From: Zonotrichia leucophrys gambelii
Taxonomy: Eukaryota; Chordata; Aves; Passeriformes; Passerellidae
NCBI RefSeq assembly: GCF_028769735.1
Contig: NC_088193.1
Coordinates: forward strand, 5,855,814 to 5,919,813
Direction: 5' to 3'
DNA: 64,000 nt
A model generated the notes under the pieces. It was not told where the DNA came from. It saw nothing but the letters and a program-made list of their open reading frames with translations, and did no database searches. Positions 1 to 10,900 of this stretch are shown here, in pieces (positions within the stretch are counted from its first letter, which is position 1; every line of letters starts with the position of its first letter). The translations under genes were made by a program, and so were the position numbers.

Positions 1-830
1 TTGGCCGCTCGGCGGCAGCCGCGAGCGTGGGAACTGCCCGGAGCTCGGGGGGACGCGGCCGGAGAGCCCCGGGAGGGCGGGGACACAACGGGGACACGGG
101 GGGACACGGAACGGGGGGAACGGGACAACGGGACACAAGGACACGGGGGAAACGGAAAGAGAGGGGGACACGGGGGACACGGGGAAGGACACGGCGGGGA
201 TATAGCTGGGACACAGCGGGGACACAGCGGGGATACAGCGGGGACACAAGGGACAGGGGGGGACACAACGAACAGAAGAGGAGGACACGGGGAAGGACAC
301 GGCGGATATAGCTGGGACAACGGGGACACACGGGATACAGCGAGACAGGGAGGGACATGGCGGGAACCACAACGGGGGACACGGGGGACACAGCGGGGAC
401 ACGGGGGGGACACAACTGGACACAACGGAGCAGAGAGAGAGGGACACGGGGACACGGGGGGCACGGGGAAGGACACGGCGGTAAGCTGGGACACAACGGG
501 ACACGTGGGGACACAGAGGGGATACAGCGGGAAGGAGGCACGGCGGGGAACACACACAACGGGGACACGGCGGGGACACCAGGGGGAGTACAGCGGGGGT
601 ATGAGGGGGAGACACAGAGGAGGGACACGGCGGGGACATGGGGGGTACACAACGGGGACGCGGCGAGGATACAGCGGGGACACAGGGGGGATACCGGGGA
701 GACACGGGAGGGATACAGCGGGGACACAGGGGAGACACAGCGGGGACACAGGGGAACACACAGAGGCCGACACAGGGAGACACGAGGAGCAGGAGCAGGG
801 AAGCCTGGGGGCAGCATTCTCCCCAGCGGC
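1..830. repeat. GC-rich 11-12 bp minisatellite (GGGGACACNGC-type)
   Basis: The stretch is built from imperfect copies of an 11-12 bp unit of the form GGGGACACAGC / GGGGACACGGC, interrupted by GGATACAGC variants. All frames stay open because the unit lacks stops, which gives spurious Gly/Thr/His/Arg-rich frames. The first ~70 bases are CpG-rich and not repetitive and could be the edge of another CpG island, but no gene can be identified from them. Confidence 0.9.
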
Positions 831-978
831 TCAGTGAGCTGCTCATGGGCACATTCCCCAGCTGGCTGGAGCCATCCGGCCCCTTGGCACCTCCTCTGGG
901 CTGTATCCATCCCTGTATCCATCCCATTTGGAGCTGAATCTTTGTGCCCTTCCTGCTGTGGACGAGTGTCGGATCGAG

Positions 979-1150
979 CCCTTTTCTGACCCAGAATGGG
1001 GCAACTGAGAGGCGTTTTAAAAACTTTTATTCCATTTTCAGTCTCATGAGAAGGGTGAGACAATACCGATGTTACAATCACACCATCACAATCGGAAGCC
1101 GACTATTTCCTAATTGCAAAACACTGTAAGCCACAATTTTCTACCAATCC
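979..1150 (-). mobile_element. Fragment of a short interspersed element, related to 6617-6840
   Basis: This ~170 bp block matches the reverse complement of 6700-6840 with few changes. Shared landmarks are the terminal CCCTTTTCTGACCCAG, the GTTTTAAAAACTTTTATTC stretch (an AATAAAAG polyadenylation-like signal on the - strand), and GGGTGAGACAATAC. Only one end is present here. It may be part of an LTR or of a non-autonomous element; the family was not identified. Confidence 0.6.
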
Positions 1151-1700
1151 ATTTCCCACACTGGGGCAGAGGCACAGGCAGTGCACCCCAGCAGTGCCTG
1201 TGACACTGGGAAAAGCTCCAGGAGCTCCCTGGTGCCCAGGCAGGCAGGGGGCAAAGTGAGAGGCAGCTGCTGGGGAGGAGCTGGGTCGGGATGAGTTCCA
1301 GAATCCTCCCAAAGGCCCAGCTGCAGTGTGGGCTGAGTTTGAGACAGTGATACAGGGCAGACACTCCAAAATGAGCTACGTCCCCTTCAGTTTTATCCAT
1401 TCCACTTTCACCAATAAGGAGAGATGAATGTGAGAATATAAGTGAAAAATAACAGAACAGAAGAGATCCCAATCATCAGTACCTAAAAGTGCACTCTCCT
1501 GTCTTGGTCCTTGCTGTGTTGAGTCGGGAATGTGAAAATTTCATTCCTGTAAATGCTGGACAGTGTCGTTCATTGTTTGGCCAAGCGTTTCCTCCTCTGG
1601 TCCCCTGATCAGAATATTGTCATTATTTTGTCCCCTGAGCAGGATTTTGTCATTATTTTGTCAGTTTGTGGTTTCAGGTGTGAGAAGAACTGATCCTGCC
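1151..1700. other. Non-coding flank, nothing recognised
   Basis: This is unique-looking sequence upstream of the FEZ1 promoter. No splice-framed coding segment, RNA gene or repeat was recognised. Confidence 0.4.
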
Positions 1701-1704
1701 TGGC

Positions 1705-1925
1705 TAACATGACATGCACCACCCAAGGGACTTGGGGTGAGGGTCTGGAGGGACAGAACCAAGGGAATGACAGAGGGCAGGGCTGGATGGGATTTTGGGA
1801 AGAAATCCAGCCTGTGAGGGTGAGCAGGCCTGGCATGGGCATCCCACAGAAGCTTCTCCATGCCCTGAAATGTTCAGGGCCAGGTTTAATGGGGCTTGGA
1901 GCAACTTGGTCCAAGTCTGAGAACA
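1705..1925 (+). mobile_element. CR1-like LINE fragment
   Basis: The sequence follows the typical avian CR1 3' region in sense orientation. It has a GGCAGGGCTGGATGGGAT segment, a CCTGTGAGGGTG segment, then a degenerate GGCCAGGTTTAATGGGGCTT with GGAGCAACTTGGTC. The usual 3' tail is missing, so the copy is truncated. The call rests on recognised consensus phrases, not on a search. Confidence 0.65.
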
Positions 1926-2253
1926 AATTGAGCTTTAGGGTCCTTGTCCTTCCCAGCCCAAACCTTTCTGGCATTCGAGGATTTCTCCGGCACCGAGCCA
2001 AAGCACGCGGGGCTCCAGCCAGGACTTGGCAAAATTTCATCAAACTTAACAACAACCATTCCACAGACTCTTTTCAGGTTTTTTTCCTTAATATTAACAA
2101 CTTGAAGCCATGAGCCAGAGGAGAAACCTTTCTCCTGTTCTGCTGCATGGAAAACCAGCATGGAGAAGGAGCAGGCAGCTGCAGGCAGCAGAGATCTGGG
2201 AAACTGAGCTTAAGCCCACATATTCCACTTGGCTGTGAGCTAAACACAGATTA

Positions 2254-2390
2254 AAACAAAAACAAAAAACAAGAACAAAAACAAAACAAAACAAAAACCC
2301 AAAACCAAAGCAAACAAAAAAACCCCAAAACCAAACCAAACCAAAACAAAAAAAACCCCAAAAACAGGAAAGAAAAGAAAAAAACCCAAC
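2254..2390. repeat. A-rich simple repeat (CAAAA)n
   Basis: The region is an almost pure run of A with regularly spaced C (AAAAC/AAAACC units). It is followed to ~2650 by AT-rich unique sequence in which no feature was seen. Confidence 0.85.
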
Positions 2391-2734
2391 CCCCCAGCAT
2401 ACATGACAACATTCATCTAAAGCAATTTTTAAACTTGCTATTAAATTTTAAAAGCTAAAGCTGAAGTAAAATTATTATAAAAACCTGTTCATTTCTTGTG
2501 ATTACTATTTTATTTTTTTTGAGATGAAAAAGGATTTTTATTTTCTAATTTCCCTTTATTTTTGTTTTATAATTTTTAATTGTTTTATTTTAGAAAAGCA
2601 AAAATCTTCGGGTATATGACTCGACCTTTATGTAATCTTTTTTTCTATTTCCTCTCTATAAATTCCCATTGTCATTTCCATGGTTTCAATGATGTTTTCC
2701 CTTTCTCCCTCGGTGTCAGGGACACACAGACCCG

Positions 2735-2905
2735 CGTGTATAAATGATGGATGGACAGAGGGGGGGTTCAAAGGGATTTTTGGGGACAGATAAAAGGACG
2801 GAGCCCCCCCGGGGTGAGCGATGACGTCACGGCTCCCTTGACCACCATCCGCATCCCCCTTCGCGGTGACGTCACCGGTCCTCCCCCGCGCCTGCGCAGT
2901 GCGGG
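2735..2905 (+). promoter_or_regulatory. FEZ1: FEZ1 promoter in CpG-rich block
   Basis: Two palindromic CRE sites (TGACGTCA) lie at 2822-2829 and 2867-2874, and an NRF1-type site (GCGCCTGCGCA) at 2888-2898. All sit in a CpG-rich stretch after AT-rich DNA. A TATAAAT lies further up at 2739-2745. The sites directly precede a candidate non-coding exon with a good splice donor at 2948, upstream of the first FEZ1 coding exon. CREB/ATF and NRF1 sites suit a neuron-enriched gene. Transcription start is inferred: near 2900 for the NRF1/CpG promoter, or near 2770 if the TATA-like box is used. Confidence 0.6.
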
Positions 2906-2947
2906 AGTAGCACCCCCCGGCGCGGAGCGGAGGATGCGGGGCTGCAG
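2900..2947 (+). other. FEZ1: FEZ1 exon 1 (5'UTR, predicted)
   Basis: The predicted non-coding first exon ends in GGCTGCAG followed by a GTGGGTGC donor at 2948. The 5' edge is uncertain by 100 bases or more. It holds an ATG at 2934; spliced to exon 2 this gives a five-codon upstream frame (M-R-G-C-S) that stops at 7638-7640, straight across the junction. FEZ1 is known to have a non-coding first exon in mammals; the exact boundary here is inferred. Confidence 0.5.
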
Positions 2948-3098
2948 GTGGGTGCGGGGCCGGGGGGCTTCAGGGGGGCTGTAGGGGGGCTGCAGGTGGA
3001 TGCGGAGCTGGGGGGCTTAAGGGGGTGTGGGGCTGGGGGGGCTGCAGGGGGGTGCGGGGCTGGGGAGGCAATGAAGAGTGCGGGGTTCGGGGGAAGCA

Positions 3099-3235
3099 GG
3101 GGCGATGCTGTCATTTTATGGGGGGCGATGCTGTCCTTACAGGGGGGGCGATGCTGTCCTTTCATGGGGGGCGATGCTGTCCTTACAGGGGGGGCGATGC
3201 TCTCCTTGCATGGGGGGCGATGCTGTCCTTATGGG
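3099..3235. repeat. Tandem repeat, GGGGGCGATGCTGTCCTT-type, ~6 units
   Basis: About six units share the core GGCGATGCTGTCCTTA and alternate between TACAGGGG and TCATGGGG linkers, so the array has a two-unit higher-order period. It lies in FEZ1 intron 1 just after the CpG island core. Confidence 0.85.
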
Positions 3236-3479
3236 GGTCGCACGGGGGTGTTGCGGGGGTGTCGGGTTGGGGCGCACCGCGGGCTGACGCTGCGGGCAGG
3301 GCCGGGGAGCGGGGCCGGGGCCGCGCCGCTGTCAGCGGCCGTGCGGGGCCGTGCGGGGAGCGCGCTGCGCTCGCACGCTGCGGGGGCGGCCTGGGGGGTC
3401 CTGGGGACGCGGGGGGGGCGCCTGCGGGGCGGCGCAGGGAGGGGCGGCGAGCGCGGCGAGGGCGGGTCCGTGCGCGAGT

Positions 3480-4500
3480 GTTTGTGTGCGTGTGCGCGCA
3501 GCGAGTGTGCGAGGGGTGTGCGTGTGCAGATATGTGTGCGAGGGATGTGCGTGTGTGCGAGGGCTGAGCGTGTGTGCGAGGGGTGTGCACGCGCATGTCC
3601 AGATGTGTGTGCAAGGGATGTGCGTCTGCGGGTCCAGATGTGTGCGCATGCGTGCAAGGGATGTGTGTGTGCAGATGCATGTGTGCAGGGCTGTGCGTAT
3701 GTGCAAGGGATATGCGTGTGTGCAAGGGATGTGTGCATGCAGATGTGTGTGCAAGGGATGTGCGTGTGTGTGTCCAGATGTGCGTGTGTGCGCAGATGTG
3801 TGTGCACACAGATGTGTGTGTGTGCAGATGTGAACATGTCCAGATGTGCGTGCAGGGCTGTGTCTGTGCAGATGTGTGCGCGTGTGCAGGTGTGCGTGTG
3901 CAGCTGCAGAGGCACATGGAGGTGCAGCTGTGTGTAGGTGTGTGTGGGGCCTGGAGCTGCTGCTGTGAGGGCCGTGGTGCATGTGTGGGAATGCACAAGT
4001 GCACAGCAGTGCACAATGTGTGCAAGGGGATACAGGCATGCACTGGGGTGCACTCTGTGTGTGTGTGTACAGCATTGCACTGTTGGGGGGGTGTGCTTGC
4101 AGAGGTGTGCATGCTTGCACATGTGGGGATGTGTGAGTGCAAAGGCTTTCATGGGACAGGGTGTGCATGCACTGGGGCACGTGGGGGTGGACGTGTGTGC
4201 AGCCCAGCTCAGGTGCACCACTGCAGCATGCATGCACCTATCTGCAGACACTCTGTGCACGCATGCACTGCTCTGTGTGTGTGCTTTGCATGTCTCTGTG
4301 CATGGCATGCGTGTTCACAGGGAGCACCAGGCCCTGTCATGTGTGTGTGTCTGTGTGTCTGTGTGTCTGTGTGTCTGTGTGTGCTGCAGGTGTGTGCAGG
4401 GCTGGGCTCCCCTGCAGCGCACACGTGCAGGGTGTGCATGCACAGGGCGTGTGCTGCAGGGCTCGGGGCACCAGTGGGGCACACGTGCATGGGGTGTGTG
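3480..4500. repeat. TG/GTGTGC-rich degenerate minisatellite
   Basis: Degenerate units such as GTGTGCAAGGGATGTGCG and GTGTGCAGATGTGTG, ending in a (GTGTGTCT)n run near 4340-4380. Alternating purine-pyrimidine tracts like this can adopt Z-DNA. The long cysteine- or histidine-rich open frames on both strands are repeat artefacts. The element is in FEZ1 intron 1. Confidence 0.8.
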
Positions 4501-4639
4501 ACTGGAAACCCTTTCAGGGCAGGTTTTCCCCAGAGCTGTGATGTTTGTGCTGCCTTTCCCAGGGAACATGGCCAGGGCTGGGGTGTGAGCTGGGGTGCTG
4601 ACACCTGTGCTGGGCTGCTCCTGGCTTACTACTGAGTTA

Positions 4640-5412
4640 CTCATTGCTTCCTCTGGGGCTGCTGCTAGGATGCTGCTAGGATATTCTCAGTAATCTCCTG
4701 AGGGAGTAGTGAAATATTACCAAGACACAGCTGAGATGCTCTCAGGTGCTGCTGGGATGTCATGAGTTTACTAGGATGTGGACAGGCTGCAGACAGCAGT
4801 GAGGCACTTGCAGAGTGGCACTAAGCTACTCTCAGGATACTCTGTGGATGCCACTGGGGTGCTGTAAAAGCTCCACTAAGGTACTATCAGGCTGCTACTA
4901 AGATACTGAGGTACTCATATGAAGGGACCACTGGAGCAGCTCACACAAGGTTCCTCCCAAGATACGTTCAGGTTGTTTTCAGTGTGGTTACAGGGCAGTA
5001 AAATACCTGGATAACACCACAGCAGCACCTACACACTGAGGATAACAGCTGGATCCCATTACACTACTACTGGGATCCTATCAGCACACTCCTTATCTAC
5101 TACTGTGATACTATCAGGGCACCAGGGTGCTCTTGGGATGCTCCTGACAGAATTAGGATATTTCTGCCTGTGCTAGTACAACATCATGACAATGCTGAGC
5201 TACTCAATGCTGAGCTACTACTAGGATACTCTCAGTGTAGCACAAAGGTACTATTGGGATGTTGCCAAGATGTTATCAGGATAACACACCAAAATATCCC
5301 TTGGCTAATTGTAAATGCATTGCTAATGCTAATGAGTATTACTAATGAGGCACTACTAAGATACTACAGGGTCATTGCTAGGATACAACATTACCAGGAT
5401 ATTATCACAGAG
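4640..5412. repeat. Degenerate old tandem repeat (CTACTAGGATACT-type)
   Basis: Diverged recurrences of GCTACTAGGATACTCTCAG-like phrases with variable spacing run into the sharper array that begins at 5413. No coding signal was seen. Confidence 0.5.
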
Positions 5413-6440
5413 CTCCCGAGGTGCTCCAGGACAGGGGTCAGTTTGCAGTGGGACACTCTCAGGACAGGGTCAGTAGGATATTCTCAGGCCAGGGGTCGGT
5501 TTGGAGTAGGATGCTCCAGGACAGGGGTCAATTTGCAGTGGGATATTCTCAGGACAGGGGTCAGTTTGCAGTAGGACACTCCAGGACAGGGGTCAGTTTG
5601 CAGTGGGGTGCTCTCAGGACAGGTCAGTTTGCAGTAGGACACTCTCAGGACAGGGGTCAGTTTGGAGTAGGACACTCCAGGACAGTTTGCAGTAGGATAT
5701 TCTCAGGCCAGGGGTCAGTTTGGAGTAGGATGCTCCAGGACAGGGGTCAGTTTGCAGTGGGATATTCTCAGGACAGAGGTCAGTAGGATGCTCCAGGACA
5801 GGGGTCAGTTTGGAGTAGGATACTCCAGGACAGGGGTCAGTTTGCAGTAGGACACTCTCAGGACAGGGGTCAGTTTGCAGTAGGATGCTCCAGGACAGGG
5901 GTCAGTTTGCAGTGGGATATTCTCAGGATGGGTCAGTTTGGAGTAGGATATTCCAGGACAGGGGTCAGTAGGATATTCTCAGGCCAGGGGTCGGGTTGGA
6001 GTAGGATGCTCCAGGACAGGGGTCAGTTTGGAGTAGGGTATTCCAGGACAGTTTGCAGTAGGATATTTTCAGGATGGGTCAGTTTGCAGTGGGATGCTCT
6101 CAGGACAGGGGTCAGTTTGCAGTAGGATATTCCAGGACAGGGGTCAGTTTGCAGTAGGATGCTCCAGGACAGGGGTCAGTAGGATATTCTCAAGGATGGG
6201 TCAGTTTGCAGTGGGATGCTCTCAGGACAGGGGTCAGTTTGCAGTAGGATACTCTCAGGACAGGGGTCAGTTTGCAGTAGGATATTCCAGGACAGGGGTC
6301 AGTAGGATTTCTCAGATGGTCAGTTTGCAGTGGATGCTTCAGAACAGGGTCATTTGTGGTAGGACACTTGCAGGACAGGGGTCAGTTTGCAGTAGATGCT
6401 CCACGACAGGGTCAGTTTGCAGTAGGATACTCTCAGGAGT
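5413..6440. repeat. ~33 bp minisatellite in FEZ1 intron 1
   Basis: The unit consists of CAGGACAGGGGTCAGTTTG followed by CAGTAGGATATTCT or GAGTAGGATGCTC. Roughly 30 copies are present, with variants lacking the CTCAGG or GTCAGTTTG part. Copies are close in sequence, so expansion is recent. The frames through it (GQFAVG-type) are artefacts. Confidence 0.9.
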
Positions 6441-6616
6441 AAAGTGCACTTATCTGTAGGATGCTTCCAAGATGCTACACAAGGGCACTAGCAAAGGTCA
6501 TGGTAGGATAATTCTGGGATGCCATCAGGGCAACACTCACATTTTTGGGGTACTGGCAGCACATTGCTGATACTTTCAGGCCACTTGCTTAGCAGTGATA
6601 TAATGTGAGATTAAAA

Positions 6617-6840
6617 CCTTTTCTGCCTCAGAGATGGGGTAACTGAGAGGTGGCTAAAGCTGATAGGCCAAGAAAAGTTTATGGTGTATTGTGATTAGGA
6701 AATTATTGTAATTAGTTGGTTTCTGATTGTGATGTTGTGAATTATAACATCTGTATTGTCTCACCCTTCACATGAGACTGAAAATAGAATAAAAGTTTTT
6801 AAAACATCTCTCAGTTACCCATCTCTGGGTCAGAAAAGGG
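6617..6840. mobile_element. ~220 bp element with ~34 bp terminal inverted repeats
   Basis: The left end (6617-6651, CCTTTTCTGCCTCAGAGATG...) is the inverted counterpart of the right end (6806-6839, ...CATCTCTGGGTCAGAAAAGG) at most positions. The interior contains AATAAAAG on the + strand and GTATTGTCTCACCC. A related half-copy lies at 979-1150 in the opposite orientation. It could be a MITE-like non-autonomous transposon or a rearranged LTR. No clear target-site duplication was seen. Confidence 0.6.
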
Positions 6841-7099
6841 CATAATCTGACAATATGGTGTGAGGATACAGCTAGGATACTCCCACTCCAGGGAAATGGA
6901 CAGTGGTGTGACATTTCTTACCTACTGCCAGGGCAGCACTGAGCTGCTTGGACCACTATGAACACTTTGTTGCAACTATGAAATTACCACTAGAGTAGTG
7001 CCACAATATCGGAATATTTCTTCTGAAGGTAGCACATCCTGTTGGGATACTACCAGGATACTACAGAGATACTGTTGGTTGTATAACAGCCCTGGCAGC

Positions 7100-7620
7100 A
7101 GCTAAGAGAATGGGGAGCTGGGTGTTGTAACCTAAGGGAACAGGCAGCTGGGTGTTGTAACCTGTTAGTAGCCTGGTGAGGGAACAGAACAGGGAGCTGG
7201 GTATTGTAATCTGAGGGAACAAAGAGCTGGGTGTTGTAAGCTGTTAGAAGCCTGGTGAGGGAACAGGGAGCTGTTAGTAGCCTGGTGAGGGAATGGAACA
7301 GGGAGCTGGGTGTTGTAACCTGAGGGAATGGGGAGCTGGGTGTTGTAAGCTGTTAGTAGCCTGGTGAGGGAACGGGCAGCTGGGTGTTGTAAGCTGTTAG
7401 TAGCCTAGTGAGGGAACAGGGAGCTGGATGTTGTAACCTGAGGGAATGGGGAGCTGGATGTTGTAACCTGTTTGTAGCCCAGTGCCTGACAGGTTGCTGG
7501 GTGTTGTAACCTGTTTGTAGCCCAGTGCCTGACGGGTTGCTGGCTGTTGGAAGCTGTTAGTAGCCCGGTGCCCGATGGGCTGCTGGCTGTTGTAAGCTGC
7601 TAGTAGCCCGGTTCCTGACG
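7100..7620. repeat. ~43 bp minisatellite abutting FEZ1 exon 2
   Basis: The unit carries GGGAGCTGGGTGTTGTAA, CCTGTTAGTAGCCTGG and TGAGGGAAC in order. The last units change to GTAGCCCAGTGCCTGAC and run directly into the exon 2 polypyrimidine tract. It forms the 3' end of intron 1. Confidence 0.9.
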
Positions 7621-7636
7621 GTGCCTGTCCCTGCAG

Positions 7637-7679
7637 CTAAGGCAGCAGCAGCAGCAGCAGCAGCAGAGCCGTGCGAGGG
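7637..7679 (+). other. FEZ1: FEZ1 exon 2 5'UTR part, with (GCA)8
   Basis: The acceptor CCCTGCAG ends at 7636. The untranslated part contains eight uninterrupted GCA triplets at 7642-7665 just upstream of the start codon, a potentially length-variable site in the leader. Confidence 0.75.
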
Positions 7680-7954
7680 ATGGAGGCGCCGCTGGTCAGC
7701 CTGGAGGAGGAGTTCGAGGAGGGGCCCGCGGACGATGGGGGGTCCCCGCCGCGCCCCGCGGACCCCGCGCTGGCCGAGCTGGAGAGCTTCTCTGCCGAGA
7801 TGATGAGCTTCAAGTCCATGGAGGACCTGGTGCAGGAGTTTGACGAGAAGCTCACCGTGTGCTTCCGCAACTACGACGCCGCCACCGAGGGCCTGGCGCC
7901 CGTGCGGGGCCGGCTGCAGGCGCAGGAGGAGGAGGAGCGCCTGCAGGACGAGGA
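7680..7954 (+). CDS. FEZ1: FEZ1 coding exon 2 (aa 1-91 + 2 nt)
   Basis: Encodes the N-terminus: [12 protein letters not shown], a Pro/Gly/Asp-rich insert that differs from mammals, then the conserved [20 protein letters not shown] and CFRNYDA segments. The donor GTGAGT is at 7955. Glu92 is split and completed by the first base of exon 3. Confidence 0.95.
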
Positions 7955-10900
7955 GTGAGTGAACCCCCCTGCTCCTGGGGCCTCTTCCCACCCTGAGCCC
8001 CCCCACAGGGCAGGCAACCTCCCAGCACCGCAGCACGGCCGTGCTCCGAGCCATACTCCCTGTAGTATCCTGTGAGTAAGGGTCTGCGTGCTGCCTTGCA
8101 AGGTACAGCCCACGTGCAGCTCGGCTCCTGGCATCACAGCACAGTGCAGCAGCGTGCAATAGCTGTGTAGCATCTTTTTAGTAGCTGCATAGTATCTTTT
8201 GAGTGTGCCTGTAGTATCTTTTGAGTAGCTGTGTAGCATCCTATAAGTAGGCCACCCTCGAGCCTGCACGCATCCTGTCATGGTCAATAAACACTCCCCT
8301 TTCCCAGAGCGTGCACACAGCATGGCTGTGTAGCACTTCAGAGTAGTGGTGTAGTATCTTATGAGTAACACCCCCCCCACGGCCTGTTGGACCTCTTTGT
8401 GCTCTTCTATGAGCCTATCAAATGCAAATCAGCACCTGGACTGTGCTGTGATCATACAGCTCCTTGGAGTAGCTGTGTAGGATCCTGGGAGTAGCTGTGT
8501 GAGGTCCCTGGAGTAGCAGCCTATGAGGAGGAAGAGCAGCGTGTCCCGTGCCACACTGCAAGGAGCCAAAGCTCTGTCTGTGCAAGGAAAGCCCCAGGGG
8601 TTGAACATAAACCTTGAGTAAGGGGTGAGTAGACCCCCTCTGTACCACGCTAGGGGACGGCCAAGTCCCCCCAGGCTCCCCAGTTATTATTGTGCCTTTG
8701 TGTTAAATCCTACAGTTTCATTAAAAACCTTGTTTTGTTCCAAAATGCCATTTCTTTTCCTGCAAATCCTTGGCCTTTTTCCTCCTGATGATTCACACTC
8801 TCACATTTCTAGTGGATTTTTTGTCTGCTTAATTTGGATTATTCCAAAATCATTAACCCTCATTCTCACCAGGCAAAGGAGTTACATTCAACCCAAAAAA
8901 GCCCCAAATCTGCTGGTTTGTGTTTGAATTTTTTCCCCCCAAACCCACTGAGGCTGCAGTGATTTTTGCAATTTGTCAAATTCGTGGTTTTTGAGAGCAA
9001 AATGCAGCTTGGCTGCGCGCCGGGGCTGCCGCGCTGTCGCCGCTTTGTGCCACTTATTGTGTCTTTTTTGGGTCACTTTGGGCAAAACAGGGCTTTTTTT
9101 TTCAGTCTTCTTTGAATGAGCCCTGTGTGCAGGCTGGGGGAGGGGCCATGGCCTCACAGGCAATGCATTTCCAGAGTTTTTAACCATTTCTTGCCATAAT
9201 TAACTCAGAAATCACTGCTGGTCTTGGCCTGCTGGTCCTTTAAGAGCAGAGAAAAAAAAAAAATCAAATTTGAGGGAATAATTACTAATTTGCAGTGCTT
9301 TGTTTAAAAAATAAGTATTTAAGGTTTGGCATCTGCATTTTTTGATTTTTTGTATGTTCATTTGTGAAATCTGTAATTCCAAAGGGAATTCAGCCCTGGT
9401 GAAAAGGGAAATAGAATAAATCCCAAAAAGGAGCAGTTTTGGGGCTGGAAAAGGGACAAATGGTTTTGGGGTGATTTTGAGGCACCAATTGGACTGAACC
9501 CATTTCTGGTGGGAAAATGGGGGTCTTGCCTGAGATGGGGAGAAAATTTCTAATTTCTTTCTGTGCCTTTCTCCCTATTTTTGACCTTTTCTCCCATTTT
9601 TGGCCTTTTTCTCAATGTTGCCACTTTTCAGCTATTTTTTCCCATTTTTTGTCTTTCTCCTCCATTTCTTCCCTTTCTCTGCTTTCCTTGCCCTTTTCTC
9701 CATTTTCCCCTTCATTCTCCCTTTTTTCCTACATTTTCTCTTTTTCCCTATTTATCTTTTCTCCTGATTTTTCCTTTTTCCCTCTTTTGGCTCTTTTTCT
9801 ATTCCCTATTATCTCCTTCTTCCCTTTTGTTCCTCTTTCTCCATTTTTCTTCTTTTCCCTCTTTCTCATTTTTTCTTCTACTTCTCCCCTTTTACCCAAA
9901 TTTTCCTTCTCCCACTTCTTCCCCTTTTCCCCCTTTTTGCCCTTTTTCCATCTTCTTCTTTACCCCTTTTTTTTCTCATTTCTCCTCTTTTCCCCTTTTC
10001 CTTTTTTTCCCTCTTTCCCCTCTTTTCCTTCTCTATTTTCTCCTCTTTTGGTCACTATTTTAAGAAGGTGTTTTAGGGTATTTCTAGGGGTTGAAAAGTG
10101 ACATTTTGGGATTTCTGGGTATTTCAGTGAGGGGAGTGGGTGGTTGGAACATGACAGGGTGGCATTTTGGGGGTGTTTCAGAAGAGCATTTGGGGACAGT
10201 TTGGAATATTCCAGGACAGAATTTTGGGGTGTTTTGTGCTGCTTCAGGGTGGTGATGTTTTTGAGTGGCATTTGGGGACATTTAGAGACATTTTGGGGCA
10301 CTGCTGTGGCCTTTGGGAGTGTTTTGATAGCGGCATTTCAAAATTACATTTAGGGGGCATCTCAGGTGCTGGGGAAGCATTTTGGGGTACTTTGGGGTAT
10401 TTCAGGGCAGGATTTCATGATGCTGTTTTGAGAAGCTTTGGGGTCTTCTAGGACAGCATTTGGGGTTTTCTGGGATATCATTTGGGGTGGTTTGGGATGT
10501 TTCAGGCATCTCAGCGGTGTTTGGGGATTTTTGGAGGTCATTTTGGGATATTTCTGGGCTGCATTTCAGGGTGTTCCTGGGCTGCATTTTGGGATGTTTC
10601 AGGGCTGAATTTCGGAATATTTCTGGGCTGCATTTTGGGATATTTTTGGGCTGCATTTTGGGATGTTTCTGGGCTGCATTTGGGATATTTCTGGGCTGCA
10701 TTTTGGGATATTTCTGGGCTGCATTTTGGGAGATTTCTGGGCTGCATTTCAGGAAGTTTCTGGGCTACATTTTGGGTTATTTCTGGGCTGCATTTTGGGA
10801 TATTTCTGAGCTGCATTTTGGGATTTTTCTGGGCTGCATTCAGGAAGTTTCAGGGCTGCATTTTGGGTTATTTCTGAGCTGCATTCAGGAAGTTTCTGGG

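Noticed and set aside
1..837. 278-codon open frame rich in Gly, Thr, Arg and His
   Set aside because: It is the translation of an 11-12 bp minisatellite without stops; all frames are open and the residues follow the repeat.
2739..2745. TATAAAT as the FEZ1 TATA box
   Set aside because: It is ~160 bases from the NRF1/CRE core and the gene has a CpG-type promoter. Kept only as an alternative start.
5413..6440. CRISPR-like regular array of ~33 bp repeats
   Set aside because: There are no unique spacers; the whole unit is repeated and the genome is a vertebrate. It is a minisatellite.
9517..10101. 194-codon Phe/Ser/Pro-rich frame resembling a membrane protein
   Set aside because: Translation of a polypyrimidine tract; hydrophobicity follows from TTT/TTC/CCC codons only.
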